Assembly: GCF_018397995.1 (NCBI RefSeq)
Contig: NZ_BBQH01000052.1
Coordinates: forward strand, 1 to 42,786
DNA from: Rhizomonospora bruguierae
GTDB taxonomy: Bacteria; Actinomycetota; Actinomycetes; Mycobacteriales; Micromonosporaceae
Reading direction: 5' to 3'
DNA length: 42,786 bases
In this document: positions 29,647 through 38,836 of the stretch, in pieces
How positions within the stretch are numbered: the first letter of the stretch is position 1
Layout of the letters: every line of letters begins with the position of its first letter
The notes under the pieces: generated by a model
Told to the model about the DNA's origin: nothing
The model's input: the letters and a program-made list of their open reading frames with translations, nothing else
The model's database searches: none
Position numbers and translations under genes: made by a program

Positions 29647-30941
29647 CGCACACCTCCGGCGACGGTCTCGGCGAGCGCGGCGCGGACCGCGAAGCCCTGC
29701 TGGCCGCGCGCGGCCAGCGGCCACAGCGCCGGCAGCTTGGCGCCGTGCGCCACCGGGACGACCCGCCAGCCGGCGTGCACCAGCGCCAGCCGGGCGGCGC
29801 CGTGCTCGCGGTCGGCCTCGGCGCGGGCCGGGTCGGGCAGGTTCAGCCAGCTGGTGCTGTCGATCAGGAACGCCACGCAGGTGGCGTTGTTGCCGCGCAG
29901 CTGACCCAGCAACTCCGCCTCCGGGACGGTCAGCGTGCCGAGCAGGGCCAGGATCAACCCGCCGTCGGAGCGGTGCCGCACCCGCTCGACCAGTTCGGCG
30001 AGATCCGCCCGCTGGGCCAGCTTGACGTCGGCCAGGTGGTCCAGCAGGGCGCCCTCGCCGCCCGCCTCGGCGGCGTCCACGTCGATGCCGGAGCCGGTGA
30101 CCATGCGCAGCTTGTAGCCGTTCTGGCGCAGGTGCACGGCGACGCTGGCGGCGGCGGATACCGCCCACTCGAAGCTCGCGGTGGGGCCCTCGCCGCGGTG
30201 CGCGGTGGCGCGCGTGTCCAGCACGACCGTGCCGCGGCTCTCCCACGGCTGCTCCTCGCGGCGGACCATCAGCTCGCCCACCCGCGCGGTGGAGCGCCAG
30301 TGCACCCGGCGCAGGTCGTCGCCGCGCCGGTACTCGCGGGTGGCCGCGTCGTCCTCGCCGTGCACCGCCACCGAGCGGGCCCGGCTCTCCCCGGTGCCGG
30401 CGAACTCGCCCGCCAGCCGCACCTGCGGCAGCGGGTGCACCTGCGGGATCACGGTCAGCCGGTCGACGCTGGGGAACGAGCGGGTCAGCTCGCACAGTCC
30501 GAACGGGTCGGTCAGCCGGACCACCAGCGGGCCCACCTCGTACCGGCCGCGCACATCCGCCCGCACCGTGTACGCCACCGAGCTGGCCTGGTGCGCGCCG
30601 AGCCGCTCCAGCACCACCCGGGGGCGGCTGCCCAGCGCGTACGGGAGGCGGTCCTCCAGCAGCAGGGTGCCGGTGGGCAGCCGGGACATGTTCTGCAGCC
30701 GCAGCACCACGCGGGCGCTGGCGCCGACCGGCACCCGGTGCGGCTCCAGCGTGCGGGTGCAGGCCAGCCGGTACCGGGAGCGGCCCACGTAGCTTGCGGC
30801 CAGCAGGGGCAGGACGGCGAGCAGCACGGCGACCCGCAGCAGGTCCTTCTCGCCGAGGATCAGCGCGGACAGGGCAGCCGCGGCGGCGGCGGCGAGGAAC
30901 GACCGCCCCCGGGTGGTGAGCCCCCGCAGCGCCTCGCGCAT
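29643..30941 (-). CDS. DUF58 domain protein
   Basis: A 432-residue protein with two N-terminal membrane helices (about 14-32 and 35-50) and a large domain with the DUF58 signature EDDAATREYRRGDDLRRVHW followed by RSTARVGELMVRREEQP. The distal part looks like a von Willebrand A-type fold (TVVLDTRA, LILALLGTLTVPEAELL). The ATG at 30941 is two bases after the moxR stop. It belongs to the MoxR-DUF58-transglutaminase module, in which the MoxR AAA ATPase is thought to remodel a VWA-like partner. The start has a GGTGAG-type upstream context within moxR. Confidence 0.88.
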   Translation of the reverse strand: MREALRGLTTRGRSFLAAAAAAALSALILGEKDLLRVAVLLAVLPLLAASYVGRSRYRLACTRTLEPHRVPVGASARVVLRLQNMSRLPTGTLLLEDRLPYALGSRPRVVLERLGAHQASSVAYTVRADVRGRYEVGPLVVRLTDPFGLCELTRSFPSVDRLTVIPQVHPLPQVRLAGEFAGTGESRARSVAVHGEDDAATREYRRGDDLRRVHWRSTARVGELMVRREEQPWESRGTVVLDTRATAHRGEGPTASFEWAVSAAASVAVHLRQNGYKLRMVTGSGIDVDAAEAGGEGALLDHLADVKLAQRADLAELVERVRHRSDGGLILALLGTLTVPEAELLGQLRGNNATCVAFLIDSTSWLNLPDPARAEADREHGAARLALVHAGWRVVPVAHGAKLPALWPLAARGQQGFAVRAALAETVAGGVR

Positions 30942-30943
30942 GG

Positions 30944-32005
<1,062 letters not shown>

Positions 32006-32117
32006 GTGCCCTCCTCGTCGTACCCCCGGCTGCCCCATATGAGTCTCTGGGTGTGCCGTTAGGTTCGCGGGAGTTCGGCCAGGTGTGCCCCGCACGTGGT
32101 TTCACCCGCGTTACCAC

Positions 32118-32123
32118 AGGCTA
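32118..32123 (-). promoter_or_regulatory. Possible -10 of the moxR operon promoter
   Basis: Read leftward, TAGCCT (complement of 32118-32123) fits TANNNT and would give a leader of about 105 bases to moxR. No good -35 is seen. It is the only clear TANNNT in the gap on that strand with a usable distance. Confidence 0.35.
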
Positions 32124-32196
32124 GCCCCGGCACACGGGAAACGCCGCCCCCACCAGACACCCGCGAACCACCCCGACGCCCCGCCCGGGCACGCGG

Positions 32197-32202
32197 TAGA
32201 CT
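32197..32202 (+). promoter_or_regulatory. Promoter -10 of the leuS leader
   Basis: TAGACT at 32197-32202 is followed by seven bases and the ATG of the leader peptide at 32210, so transcription probably starts at or beside that A. This is the same arrangement as the leaderless promoters of metF, idsA, dinB and the methyltransferase in this window. Confidence 0.7.
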
Positions 32203-32209
32203 GCCTGAC

Positions 32210-32239
32210 ATGGCCGGGGCCTTCCTGCTCCTTCGCTAG
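32210..32239 (+). CDS. leuS leader peptide with three consecutive Leu codons
   Basis: ATG at 32210 opens a nine-codon frame, MAGAFLLLR, ending TAG at 32237-32239. The three Leu codons CTG CTC CTT are consecutive at 32225-32233. It begins at the predicted transcription start, so it would be read from a leaderless mRNA. A long hairpin starts at the stop codon (GCCGTGC 32239-32245 with GCACGGC 32268-32274, inner stem 32246-32250 with 32260-32264), and a Rho-independent terminator follows. By analogy with classical amino acid attenuators, slow decoding of Leu codons when charged tRNA(Leu) is low would favour read-through into leuS. Too short to support by homology. Confidence 0.75.
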   Translation: MAGAFLLLR

Positions 32240-32276
32240 CCGTGCCGCCGCCGGAGTCCCGGCGACCGCACGGCGA

Positions 32277-32301
32277 CCCCTCCTGAGCGAGGGGCTTTTT
32301 T
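32277..32301 (+). terminator. Attenuator terminator upstream of leuS
   Basis: CCCCTC (32277-32282), loop CTGAGC, GAGGGG (32289-32294), then C and six T (32296-32301). It lies 55 bases before the leuS ATG, in the leader of leuS and after the Leu-rich leader peptide. A possible competing pairing is GGAG (32253-32256) with CTCC (32280-32283), extended by TC (32257-32258) with GA (32275-32276), which would disrupt the terminator stem. Confidence 0.85.
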
Positions 32302-32355
32302 GTGCCCTCGAAATCCAACGCACCGATCGGCCCCGAACGACTTGGAGTGACGACG

Positions 32356-35205
32356 ATGAGCGAGGCAGTCGAGACGGCGGTGGATACCGCGCCCGCGGAC
32401 ATCCCGCCGTACCGCTACACGGCCGCGATGGCCGACGAGGTCGAGCGGCGCTGGCAGGACCACTGGGAGGAGAACGCGACCTTCCGGGCGCCGAACCCGA
32501 CCGGCCCGCTCAGCGAACCGGACCACCCGCGGGCGGGCGCGCCGAAGATGTTCGTGCTGGACATGTTCCCGTACCCGTCCGGCGCCGGGCTGCACGTCGG
32601 GCACCCGCTGGGCTACATCGGCACCGACTGCTACACCCGGTACCTGCGCATGGTCGGGTACAACGTGCTGCACCCGATGAGCTTCGACGCGTTCGGGCTG
32701 CCGGCCGAGCAGTACGCGGTGCAGACCGGCACCCACCCGCGCAAGACCACCGAGGCCAACATCGAGCGGTACCGGTCCCAGCTGCGCCGGCTGGGCCTGG
32801 CGTACGACACCCGCCGGTCGTTCGCGACCATCGACGTCGAGTACTACCGGTGGACCCAGTGGATCTTCCTGCAGATCTTCAACGCCTGGTACGACCCGCG
32901 GGTGCGCCGGGCCCGGCCGATCGGTGAGCTGATCGCCGCCTTCGATTCCGGGATGCGCAGGACCCCGGACGGGCGCCCCTGGGCGGAACTGTCCCCGGTG
33001 GAGCGCCGCCGGATCGTCGACGACCAGCGGCTGGCATACGTCTCCGAGGCGCCGGTGAACTGGTGCCCGGGCCTGGGCACGGTGCTGGCGAACGAGGAGG
33101 TGACCGCCGACGGCCGGTCCGAGCGCGGCAACTTCCCGGTCTTCAAGCGGAACCTGAAGCAGTGGATGATGCGGATCACCGCGTACGGCGACCGCCTGCT
33201 GGAGGACCTGGACACCCTGGACTGGCCGGAGCCGATCAAGCTGCAGCAGCGCAACTGGATCGGCCGCTCCACCGGCGCGCACATCAAGTTCACCATCGCC
33301 GCCGAGGCGGTAACGCAGAGTATCCAGGTCTTCACCACCCGGCCCGACACCGTCTTCGGCGCCACCTACATGGTCCTGGCGCCGGAGCACGCGCTGGTCG
33401 ACCGGCTGGTTCCGGACGCCTGGCCGGACGGCACGAAGCCGGCCTGGACCGGGGGCCACCCCGACCCGCGCGCCGCGGTCGCCGCCTACCGGGCGTTCGC
33501 CGCGGGGCGCACCGAGGCGGAGCGCACGGCCGAGGCGAAGGAGAAGACCGGCGTCTTCATCGGCGCGTACGCCACCAACCCGGTCAACGGCGCGCGGATC
33601 CCGGTGTTCATCGCGGACTACGTGCTGGCCGGCTATGGCACCGGCGCCATCATGGCCGTCCCCGGCCAGGACGAGCGGGACTGGGCCTTCGCCGAGGTGT
33701 TCGACCTGCCGATCATCCGCACCGTGCGCCCGGCCGAGGGCTTCGACGGCAAGGCGTACACCGGCGACGGTCCCGCGATCAACTCCGGCTTCCTGGACGG
33801 CCTGGGCGTCGCCGACGCCAAGGCGAAGATCATCGACTGGCTGGAGGCCAGCGGCCACGGCCGGGGCGCCGTCACGTACCGGCTGCGCGACTGGCTGTTC
33901 AGCCGCCAGCGGTACTGGGGCGAGCCGTTCCCGATCGTCTACGACGAGACCGGCCTGCCGGTCGCGCTGCCCGACTCGATGCTGCCCGTCGAGCTGCCCG
34001 AGGTCGCCGACTTCGCGCCGCGCACGTTCGACCCGGACGACGCGGACACCGACCCGGAGACCCCGCTGTCCCGCAACACCGACTGGGTCACGGTCGAACT
34101 GGACCTGGGTGACGGGCCCAAGCGGTACACCCGGGAGACCAACGTGATGCCGCAGTGGGCCGGCTCGTGCTGGTACGAACTGCGCTACCTGGACCCGACC
34201 AACGGCGAGAAGCTGGTCGACCCGGCGAACGAGCGGTATTGGATGGGACCCCGGCGCGACGGCGACTCCGGCGGCGCGGACCTGTACGTGGGCGGCGCCG
34301 AACATGCGGTGCTGCACCTGCTGTACGCCCGGTTCTGGCACAAGGTGCTGTACGACCTGGGCCACGTGAGCAGCTTCGAGCCGTTCCACAAGCTGTTCAA
34401 CCAGGGCATGATCCAGGCGTACGCGTACACCGACGCCCGGGGCGCCTACGTGCCCGCCGAGGAGGTCGTCGAGGAGGCCGGCCGGTACGTCCACAACGGC
34501 ACCGAGGTGCGCCGCGAGTACGGCAAGATGGGCAAGTCGCTGAGGAACGTGGTCACCCCCGACGAGATGTGCGCGACCTACGGCGCGGACACCTTCCGGG
34601 TGTACGAGATGTCCATGGGCCCGCTGGAGGTCGCCCGCCCCTGGGAGACCCGGGCGGTGGTCGGCGCGCAGCGGTTCCTGCAGCGCGTCTGGCGTGCCGT
34701 GGTCGACGAGCACACCGGCGCACTGCGGGTCACCGCCGAACCGGCGGACGAGCAGACCCGGCGGGTGCTGCACCGGGTCATCGAGGGCGTCCGGGGCGAC
34801 CTGGAGAACCTGCGGTTCAACACCGCCATCGCCAAGCTGATCGAGCTGACCAACGCGCTGACCCGCCTGCCCGCCACCCCGCGCGAGGTCGCCGAGCCGC
34901 TGGTGCTGATGGTGTCCCCGTTCGCCCCGCACCTGGCCGAGGAGCTGTGGTCCCGGCTGGGCCACGCCGGCTCCCTGGCGTACGAGCCGTTCCCGGTGCC
35001 GGACCCGGCCCTGCTGGTCGCCGAGTCGGTCACCTACCCGATCCAGGTGAACGGCAAGGTGCGCGGCAAGGTCGCGGTCCCCGCCGACGCCGACCAGGCG
35101 GCGGTCCGCTCGGCGGCCCTGGCCGCGGTGGCCGACCAGATCGGTGACAGCGCCCCACGCAAGGTGATCGTCGTACCCAACCGCATGGTCAGCATCGTCC
35201 TGTAG
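32356..35205 (+). CDS. leuS: Leucyl-tRNA synthetase
   Basis: A 949-residue class Ia synthetase that charges tRNA(Leu). The HIGH motif appears as [16 protein letters not shown] (about residues 75-90), followed by [14 protein letters not shown]. The editing domain lies in the middle ([33 protein letters not shown]), the KMSKS motif is [10 protein letters not shown], and [15 protein letters not shown] is the C-terminal end. The ATG at 32356 has GGAG eight bases upstream. The frame opens at 32302, but that part overlaps the attenuator and is not conserved. It is preceded by the leader peptide attenuator and followed by a strong terminator. Confidence 0.95.
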   Translation: MSEAVETAVDTAPADIPPYRYTAAMADEVERRWQDHWEENATFRAPNPTGPLSEPDHPRAGAPKMFVLDMFPYPSGAGLHVGHPLGYIGTDCYTRYLRMVGYNVLHPMSFDAFGLPAEQYAVQTGTHPRKTTEANIERYRSQLRRLGLAYDTRRSFATIDVEYYRWTQWIFLQIFNAWYDPRVRRARPIGELIAAFDSGMRRTPDGRPWAELSPVERRRIVDDQRLAYVSEAPVNWCPGLGTVLANEEVTADGRSERGNFPVFKRNLKQWMMRITAYGDRLLEDLDTLDWPEPIKLQQRNWIGRSTGAHIKFTIAAEAVTQSIQVFTTRPDTVFGATYMVLAPEHALVDRLVPDAWPDGTKPAWTGGHPDPRAAVAAYRAFAAGRTEAERTAEAKEKTGVFIGAYATNPVNGARIPVFIADYVLAGYGTGAIMAVPGQDERDWAFAEVFDLPIIRTVRPAEGFDGKAYTGDGPAINSGFLDGLGVADAKAKIIDWLEASGHGRGAVTYRLRDWLFSRQRYWGEPFPIVYDETGLPVALPDSMLPVELPEVADFAPRTFDPDDADTDPETPLSRNTDWVTVELDLGDGPKRYTRETNVMPQWAGSCWYELRYLDPTNGEKLVDPANERYWMGPRRDGDSGGADLYVGGAEHAVLHLLYARFWHKVLYDLGHVSSFEPFHKLFNQGMIQAYAYTDARGAYVPAEEVVEEAGRYVHNGTEVRREYGKMGKSLRNVVTPDEMCATYGADTFRVYEMSMGPLEVARPWETRAVVGAQRFLQRVWRAVVDEHTGALRVTAEPADEQTRRVLHRVIEGVRGDLENLRFNTAIAKLIELTNALTRLPATPREVAEPLVLMVSPFAPHLAEELWSRLGHAGSLAYEPFPVPDPALLVAESVTYPIQVNGKVRGKVAVPADADQAAVRSAALAAVADQIGDSAPRKVIVVPNRMVSIVL

Positions 35206-35211
35206 CGCTCG

Positions 35212-35246
35212 ACGCGGGGCCGTCCGGTGGGGCGGCCCCGCGTTTT
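35212..35246 (+). terminator. Rho-independent terminator of leuS
   Basis: CGCGGGGCCG (35213-35222) pairs over ten bases with CGGCCCCGCG (35233-35242), with a ten-base loop and a T4 tract (35243-35246). It begins eight bases after the leuS stop. Confidence 0.9.
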
Positions 35247-35390
35247 GTCGCCCGGCCCACCGACGCCGCCGAATACGCCCGCGTCAAACGCGACCTGGCC
35301 GCCGCGAACCGGCACGACCGCCCCGCCTGCCGGGGCGGAAAGGCGCTCTTCATTCGGGAACTCCTCGGCCGGATCACCCGGTCAGCCTGA
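35247..35390 (+). pseudogene. Remnant of a GrpB-like (UPF0157) gene, C-terminal end only
   Basis: A frame without start codon reads ...PTDAAEYARVKRDLAAANRH, then DRPACRGGKALFIRELLGRI and stops at TGA 35388-35390. The pattern of an AxEYAxxKRxLA helix, then HDRxAYxxxKxxFI, is that of the C terminus of GrpB-family nucleotidyltransferase-like proteins. The rest of the gene is missing: leuS and its terminator lie immediately upstream. The remnant's last nine bases overlap the VTT-protein stop on the other strand. Confidence 0.5.
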
Positions 35391-36206
35391 CACCACCTGG
35401 GCGGCGGTGAGGGCGGCGGGGTACCGGGCGGCGCGGTGGGTGCGGCGGCGGTTGAGCCGCCACTGCGCGACGACGACGGCGGTGGCCACCAGGCCGAGCA
35501 GGGACGGGGCGAAACCGAACCAGTTCATGCCGTGCGGGTTCACCGCGGCCGCGCCGACGGTGGCGTAGCCGACCGTGGACGGGATGCTGGCCAGCACGGT
35601 GCCGACCAGGTACGGGCGGATGCGCGCGCCGGTGGTGCCGTAGCCGTAGCTGACCAGGCCGAAGCCGCCGATCGGCAGCAGCCGGACGGTGATGACGCCG
35701 AGCACGCTCTGCCGCTCGAACCAGGAGTCCAGTTTCGCCAGTCGGCCCCGGACCCGGGCGGCGACGAAGTCGCGGCCGAGCAGGCGGCCGAGGGCGAAGG
35801 CGATGACCGCGCCGATCAGGGTGGCGGCCAGGGCGTAGCCGGTGCCGCCGACCGGGCCGAAGAGGGCGCCGGTGGCGAGCGTGATGGCGGTGCGCGGGAC
35901 CATCGCGATCAGCAGCAGCGCGCCGCCGAGCACCGCGATGACCGGGCCGGCGGGGCCGAGGTGGCCGGCGGCCTCGGGGATCTCGCGCAGGCTGGGCATC
36001 GGGGCGAGGAACGCGCCGCCGGCGAGCGCGCCGATGACGGCGAGCAGGAGGATGAACCGCCGGGCGGAGCGCCGCCGCTGGTCCGCGGCAACCGGGGCGG
36101 CCGCGAGCGCGGCAACCGGGGTGGCCGGCACGGTCACGGCAACCGGGGCGGCCGCGTCTGCGGCAACCGGGGTGGCCGCGAGCGCGGTCACCGGGGCGGC
36201 CGTCAC
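35382..36206 (-). CDS. TVP38/TMEM64 (VTT domain, DedA-like) membrane protein
   Basis: A 274-residue membrane protein with the VTT domain: RRFILLLAVIGALAGGAFL, then the conserved AMVPRTAITLATGALFGPVGG, GAVIAFALGRLLGRDFV, ITVRLLPIGGFGLVSYGYG and PYLVGTVLASIPSTVGYATVG. VTT proteins are implicated in lipid scrambling or transport; the bacterial role is not settled. The N terminus (residues 1-42) is an Ala/Pro/Val repeat encoded by five 24-bp units, and the GTG start at 36206 itself lies in the last unit. The start overlaps the gatD stop (GTGA), so it is coupled to murT-gatD. Confidence 0.82.
   Translation of the reverse strand: MTAAPVTALAATPVAADAAAPVAVTVPATPVAALAAAPVAADQRRRSARRFILLLAVIGALAGGAFLAPMPSLREIPEAAGHLGPAGPVIAVLGGALLLIAMVPRTAITLATGALFGPVGGTGYALAATLIGAVIAFALGRLLGRDFVAARVRGRLAKLDSWFERQSVLGVITVRLLPIGGFGLVSYGYGTTGARIRPYLVGTVLASIPSTVGYATVGAAAVNPHGMNWFGFAPSLLGLVATAVVVAQWRLNRRRTHRAARYPAALTAAQVVSG
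36087..36206 (-). repeat. 24-bp repeats coding the N terminus of the VTT protein
   Basis: Units related to ggcaaccggggcggccgcga start at 36087, 36111, 36138, 36162 and 36186 (24 bases each, one of 27, the last of 21). On the coding strand they give an eight-residue Ala/Pro/Val motif. The rightmost unit includes the GTG start and the TGA of gatD. Confidence 0.85.
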
Positions 36207-36934
36207 GGGCGCCCCGCGGGAGCGGCGACGGCGGCGCGGCGCTCGGCGCGCAGCCGGTCCGGCCAGGTGTCGTCCAGCGGGGGCAGGCGGTCCGCGCCGA
36301 TGGCCCAGCGCAGCAGCAGGTCCGCCAGGGCGGGGTTGCGGGCCAGGGCGGGGCCGTGTGAGTAGGTGCCGAGGGTCTTGCCGAACCAGGCGCCCTCGGT
36401 GGTGCCGTCGTTGCCGACGCCGGTGGTGACCCGGGCCAGCGGGTTGACCCCGCGACCGAGGTGGGTGCGCCCGCCGTGGTTCTCGAAGCCGCTCAGCGGC
36501 GGCAGGCCGAGGCGGGGGTCGATGTCGCCGGCCAGTTCGCCGACGGCGCGGGTGGGTCCGCGGTCGGAGTGCAGGTCGAGCAGGCCGAGGCCGGGGCACT
36601 GCACGCCCTTGGCGAAGAACGAGTGGCCGAGCAGCTGGTACCCGGCACAGATGGCGAAGATGACCGAGCCGCTCTCGGCGCTGGCGCGCAGGGTGCCGTC
36701 CGCGGCCAGGCGCTGGGCGGCGAGCGCCTGCGGACCGTCCTCGCCGCCGCCGATCAGGTAGATGTCGGCGGAGCGGGGCACCGGCTGGTCCGAGCGGACC
36801 TCCATGGTCTCGACCGGCAGCCGCCGCTGCTCGGCCCGGCGGGCCAGGATCAGCACGTTGCCCCGGTCACCGTAGGTGCTGAGCAGGTCCGGGTAGACCC
36901 AGACGATCCGGATCCGCGACTCGTCAGTTGACAC
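36203..36934 (-). CDS. gatD: Lipid II isoglutaminyl synthase, glutaminase subunit GatD
   Basis: A 243-residue class I (CobB/CobQ-type) glutamine amidotransferase. The nucleophile Cys lies in FAICAGYQLLGHSFF (about residue 96) and the catalytic His in GTYSHGPALARNPALAD. YLIGGGEDGPQ and GFENHGGRTHL are typical of GatD. With MurT it amidates the alpha-carboxyl of D-Glu at position 2 of the lipid II stem peptide, needed for efficient cross-linking. The GTG at 36934 overlaps the end of murT by 11 bases; the stop overlaps the VTT gene start. Confidence 0.92.
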   Translation of the reverse strand: MSTDESRIRIVWVYPDLLSTYGDRGNVLILARRAEQRRLPVETMEVRSDQPVPRSADIYLIGGGEDGPQALAAQRLAADGTLRASAESGSVIFAICAGYQLLGHSFFAKGVQCPGLGLLDLHSDRGPTRAVGELAGDIDPRLGLPPLSGFENHGGRTHLGRGVNPLARVTTGVGNDGTTEGAWFGKTLGTYSHGPALARNPALADLLLRWAIGADRLPPLDDTWPDRLRAERRAAVAAPAGRP

Positions 36935-38225
36935 GGTTCAGCTCCGCTCGGATGTCCTGGAACGCCGAGTAGTTGGCGATCACTTCCAGCCGGCCGGGAG
37001 GTATGGCGGCGACGGCGTCCTCGAAGGACGTTACGTGCCGGAACGGTACGCGGTTCACTTCGAGGCGTACCGCCAGGTCGTAGGCGCGGTCACCGGTGAT
37101 GAGCACCGGGCGGCCGTCGGCGAGCGGGGAGAAGTCGACGTCGTACAGCCAGGACGTGTCCCGGCCGTCGGGGTCGCGGGCGTTGATGGACAGCAGGGTG
37201 GGCGCCCGCTCGGCCATGTCGAACGCCTCCAGCCAGCTGGCCGGGTTCTTGGCCAGCAGCAGCCGGACGATGCGGCCGTCCCGCTGCACCTGCGCGTACC
37301 GCCCGGCGATTGAGGTGACCCGGGCCAGCCGGGGCACCGCATCGATCGGCCGGACGCCGAACTGGGCGGCGACGGCCAGCGCGGTGGCGGCGTTGCCGAT
37401 GTTGACGCTGCCGGGCAGCTGGAGGGTGACCTTGTGCCAGTGGCCCAGCGGGTCCAGCACGCCGTCGTCCTCGACCACCCACTGCGGCTCGGGGCGGCGC
37501 AGCGGGCAGCCGGTGCACCACCACTGGTTCTCGGCGCGCTCGATGTGCGACCCGCACTCCGGGCAGACCCAGGAGTCGTCGTGCCAGCGCTGGCCGGCGC
37601 TGAACCAGGTCACCGAGGGGCTGGCGACGGCGGCCCAGACGACCATCGGGTCGTCGGCGTTGGCGACCACGGCGACCTTCGGGTGGTTGGCGAGCGTGGT
37701 GCGCCACAGTTGCGCCATCATCGCCACCTCCTTGGCCCGGTCCAGTTGGTCGCGGGAGAGGTTGAGCAGGGCGACCGCGCGGGGGTCGGTGGCCGCCAGC
37801 ACCTGCGGCAGGTAGTGCTCGTCCACCTCGAGGACCGCGTACGGCGTGGCGCCGGCCTTGGCCAGGGCGGAGGTGTGGCCGCTGGGCATGTTGGCGCCGA
37901 ACGAGTTGGTGGCGACGTCGCCGAGCACGCCGACGGCGGCGGCGGTGAGCCGCGTGGTGGTGGTCTTGCCGTTGGTGCCGGAGACGAGCGCGACCTGCCG
38001 GCCGGTGGCGAGGTGCTTCAACAGGTCCGGATCGATCTTGAGGCCGATCCAACCGCCGATCACCGAGCCGTCGCCGCGGCCAGCGGCGCGGGACAGCGCG
38101 GCGGCGGTGCGGGAGACCTGGCTGGCGACCTTGGCGCGCAGGGGGAGCTTCGCGTCGGGCACGACGGCGAGGGTACCCGACGCGCGACCCGCCCCGGCTT
38201 GGGCGCTCCGCCGTCGACCGGTCAT
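36924..38225 (-). CDS. murT: Lipid II isoglutaminyl synthase, Mur ligase subunit MurT
   Basis: A 433-residue Mur-ligase-family enzyme that activates lipid II D-Glu with ATP for amidation by ammonia from GatD. The P-loop is VSGTNGKTTTTRLTAA (about residues 81-96), then EVDEHYLPQVL and NLSRDQLDRAKEV. A four-Cys zinc ribbon, CPECGSHIERAENQWWCTGC, is a hallmark of MurT. The C-terminal DUF1727 region includes NPASWLEAFDM and LITGDRAYDLAVRLEV. ATG 38225 is supported by AGGGGAGGG just upstream. Probably transcribed with gatD and the VTT gene. Confidence 0.93.
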   Translation of the reverse strand: MTGRRRSAQAGAGRASGTLAVVPDAKLPLRAKVASQVSRTAAALSRAAGRGDGSVIGGWIGLKIDPDLLKHLATGRQVALVSGTNGKTTTTRLTAAAVGVLGDVATNSFGANMPSGHTSALAKAGATPYAVLEVDEHYLPQVLAATDPRAVALLNLSRDQLDRAKEVAMMAQLWRTTLANHPKVAVVANADDPMVVWAAVASPSVTWFSAGQRWHDDSWVCPECGSHIERAENQWWCTGCPLRRPEPQWVVEDDGVLDPLGHWHKVTLQLPGSVNIGNAATALAVAAQFGVRPIDAVPRLARVTSIAGRYAQVQRDGRIVRLLLAKNPASWLEAFDMAERAPTLLSINARDPDGRDTSWLYDVDFSPLADGRPVLITGDRAYDLAVRLEVNRVPFRHVTSFEDAVAAIPPGRLEVIANYSAFQDIRAELNRVN

Positions 38226-38288
38226 CCACCCTCCCCTCTGGTCGCCCGTTCGGACAACCGTTCGGAGCCGACCGGTGGGTCTCCGGTG

Positions 38289-38336
38289 GAGAGCCCCGAC
38301 CGGTCACGGAAAGTTTCTGTGGGGCTCTCGCCGTGA
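38289..38336. repeat. Inverted repeats with two competing pairings upstream of murT
   Basis: GAGAGCCCC (38289-38297) and GGGGCTCTC (38321-38329) are perfect complements. Between them CACGGAAA and TTTCTGTG around 38305-38321 form an imperfect inner stem. TCACGG (38304-38309) can instead pair with CCGTGA (38331-38336). On the leftward strand this lies about 65-110 bases before the murT start. Confidence 0.75.
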
Positions 38337-38453
38337 TCGTTCGACAACGCCCGGCCGCCCGGGAGTGGCCGGTAGTGACATGTCGGATAGCTCGTGCTTC
38401 CCCGGGTGGGGAGGAATATGCCGGATCCGCTCCACGGAAGAGTGATTACTCAG

Positions 38454-38480
38454 CGTTATCACGGAAAACCGTTACAGAGG
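38454..38480 (+). promoter_or_regulatory. Direct repeat CGTTAtcacgg / CGTTAcagagg before the NlpC leader
   Basis: CGTTA occurs at 38454-38458 and 38470-38474 in similar context, 16 bases apart. This is close to where the promoter of the riboswitch mRNA should be. GTTAC-like direct repeats are known for the response regulator MtrA, which controls NlpC/P60 and Rpf genes in actinobacteria, but the spacing here is not the standard one that I know. Confidence 0.3.
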
Positions 38481-38549
38481 CCGGGTCGCCGTGCTGCGCA
38501 GCTCGGTGACCGCGCCGACCAGGTGACGCCGAGCCCCTGCCCGCCCGGC

Positions 38550-38822
38550 GGCGCCGATTGTTCTGTCGTCAACCCGCGCGGAATCCAGGGCAGGGGGTCG
38601 GGGGACCCACATCGACCCGGCGCCACCGGGCCTCAGAGCCGATCGGCGTGCCTGAGAGCCACCACCCGTGTCCGCGGGCCATCGTGCCCGAGGCGCACGG
38701 GCCGCCAGGCCGCAGCGCCTGGCCGGGCCGCGGGGCGCGGGTCTCGGGGTGAAGCCGCACGACCGCGGCCGGACGACACCCTTCCCGCTCGAATCCAACA
38801 GCTAACTCCGCAGGCGTGTCCG
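38550..38822 (+). promoter_or_regulatory. c-di-AMP riboswitch (ydaO-yuaA type)
   Basis: Conserved core segments of this riboswitch class occur in the right order: GGGGGACCCA at 38600-38609, GGGGTGAAGCC at 38746-38756, and GAATCCAACAGCTAACTCCG at 38791-38810 followed by CAGGCG, the 3' signature of the family. The long variable stems between them (for example CCAGGC/GCCTGG near 38705-38722) are as in actinobacterial members. It ends just before the ribosome binding site of an NlpC/P60 hydrolase, a well-known target class; ligand binding normally turns expression off. The ends are estimated by eye. Confidence 0.85.
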
Positions 38823-38836
38823 GAGGGAATCTCACT

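Larger units (their letters stand above)
38226..38549. other. Divergent region between murT and the riboswitch
   Basis: It contains the promoters of murT (leftward) and the NlpC/P60 gene (rightward). Notable elements are the long inverted repeat at 38289-38336, a duplicated cgttcgga at 38248-38267, the palindrome GACATGTC near 38377 and the CGTTA direct repeat at 38454-38474. No convincing TANNNT -10 could be fixed for either gene, and no coding sequence is evident. Confidence 0.5.

Noticed and set aside
32140-32355. T-box riboswitch upstream of leuS
   Set aside because: No GGGTGGNACCGCG-type antiterminator sequence is present; a leader peptide with Leu codons and a terminator explains the region better.
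32236-34965. Open frame of 909 codons opposite leuS
   Set aside because: No domain, biased composition, entirely antisense to leuS with all its catalytic motifs.
38240-38270. Second LexA-like site from the duplicated cgttcgga near murT
   Set aside because: The two halves are direct, not inverted, and lack the GTTCGA/TCGAAC arms.
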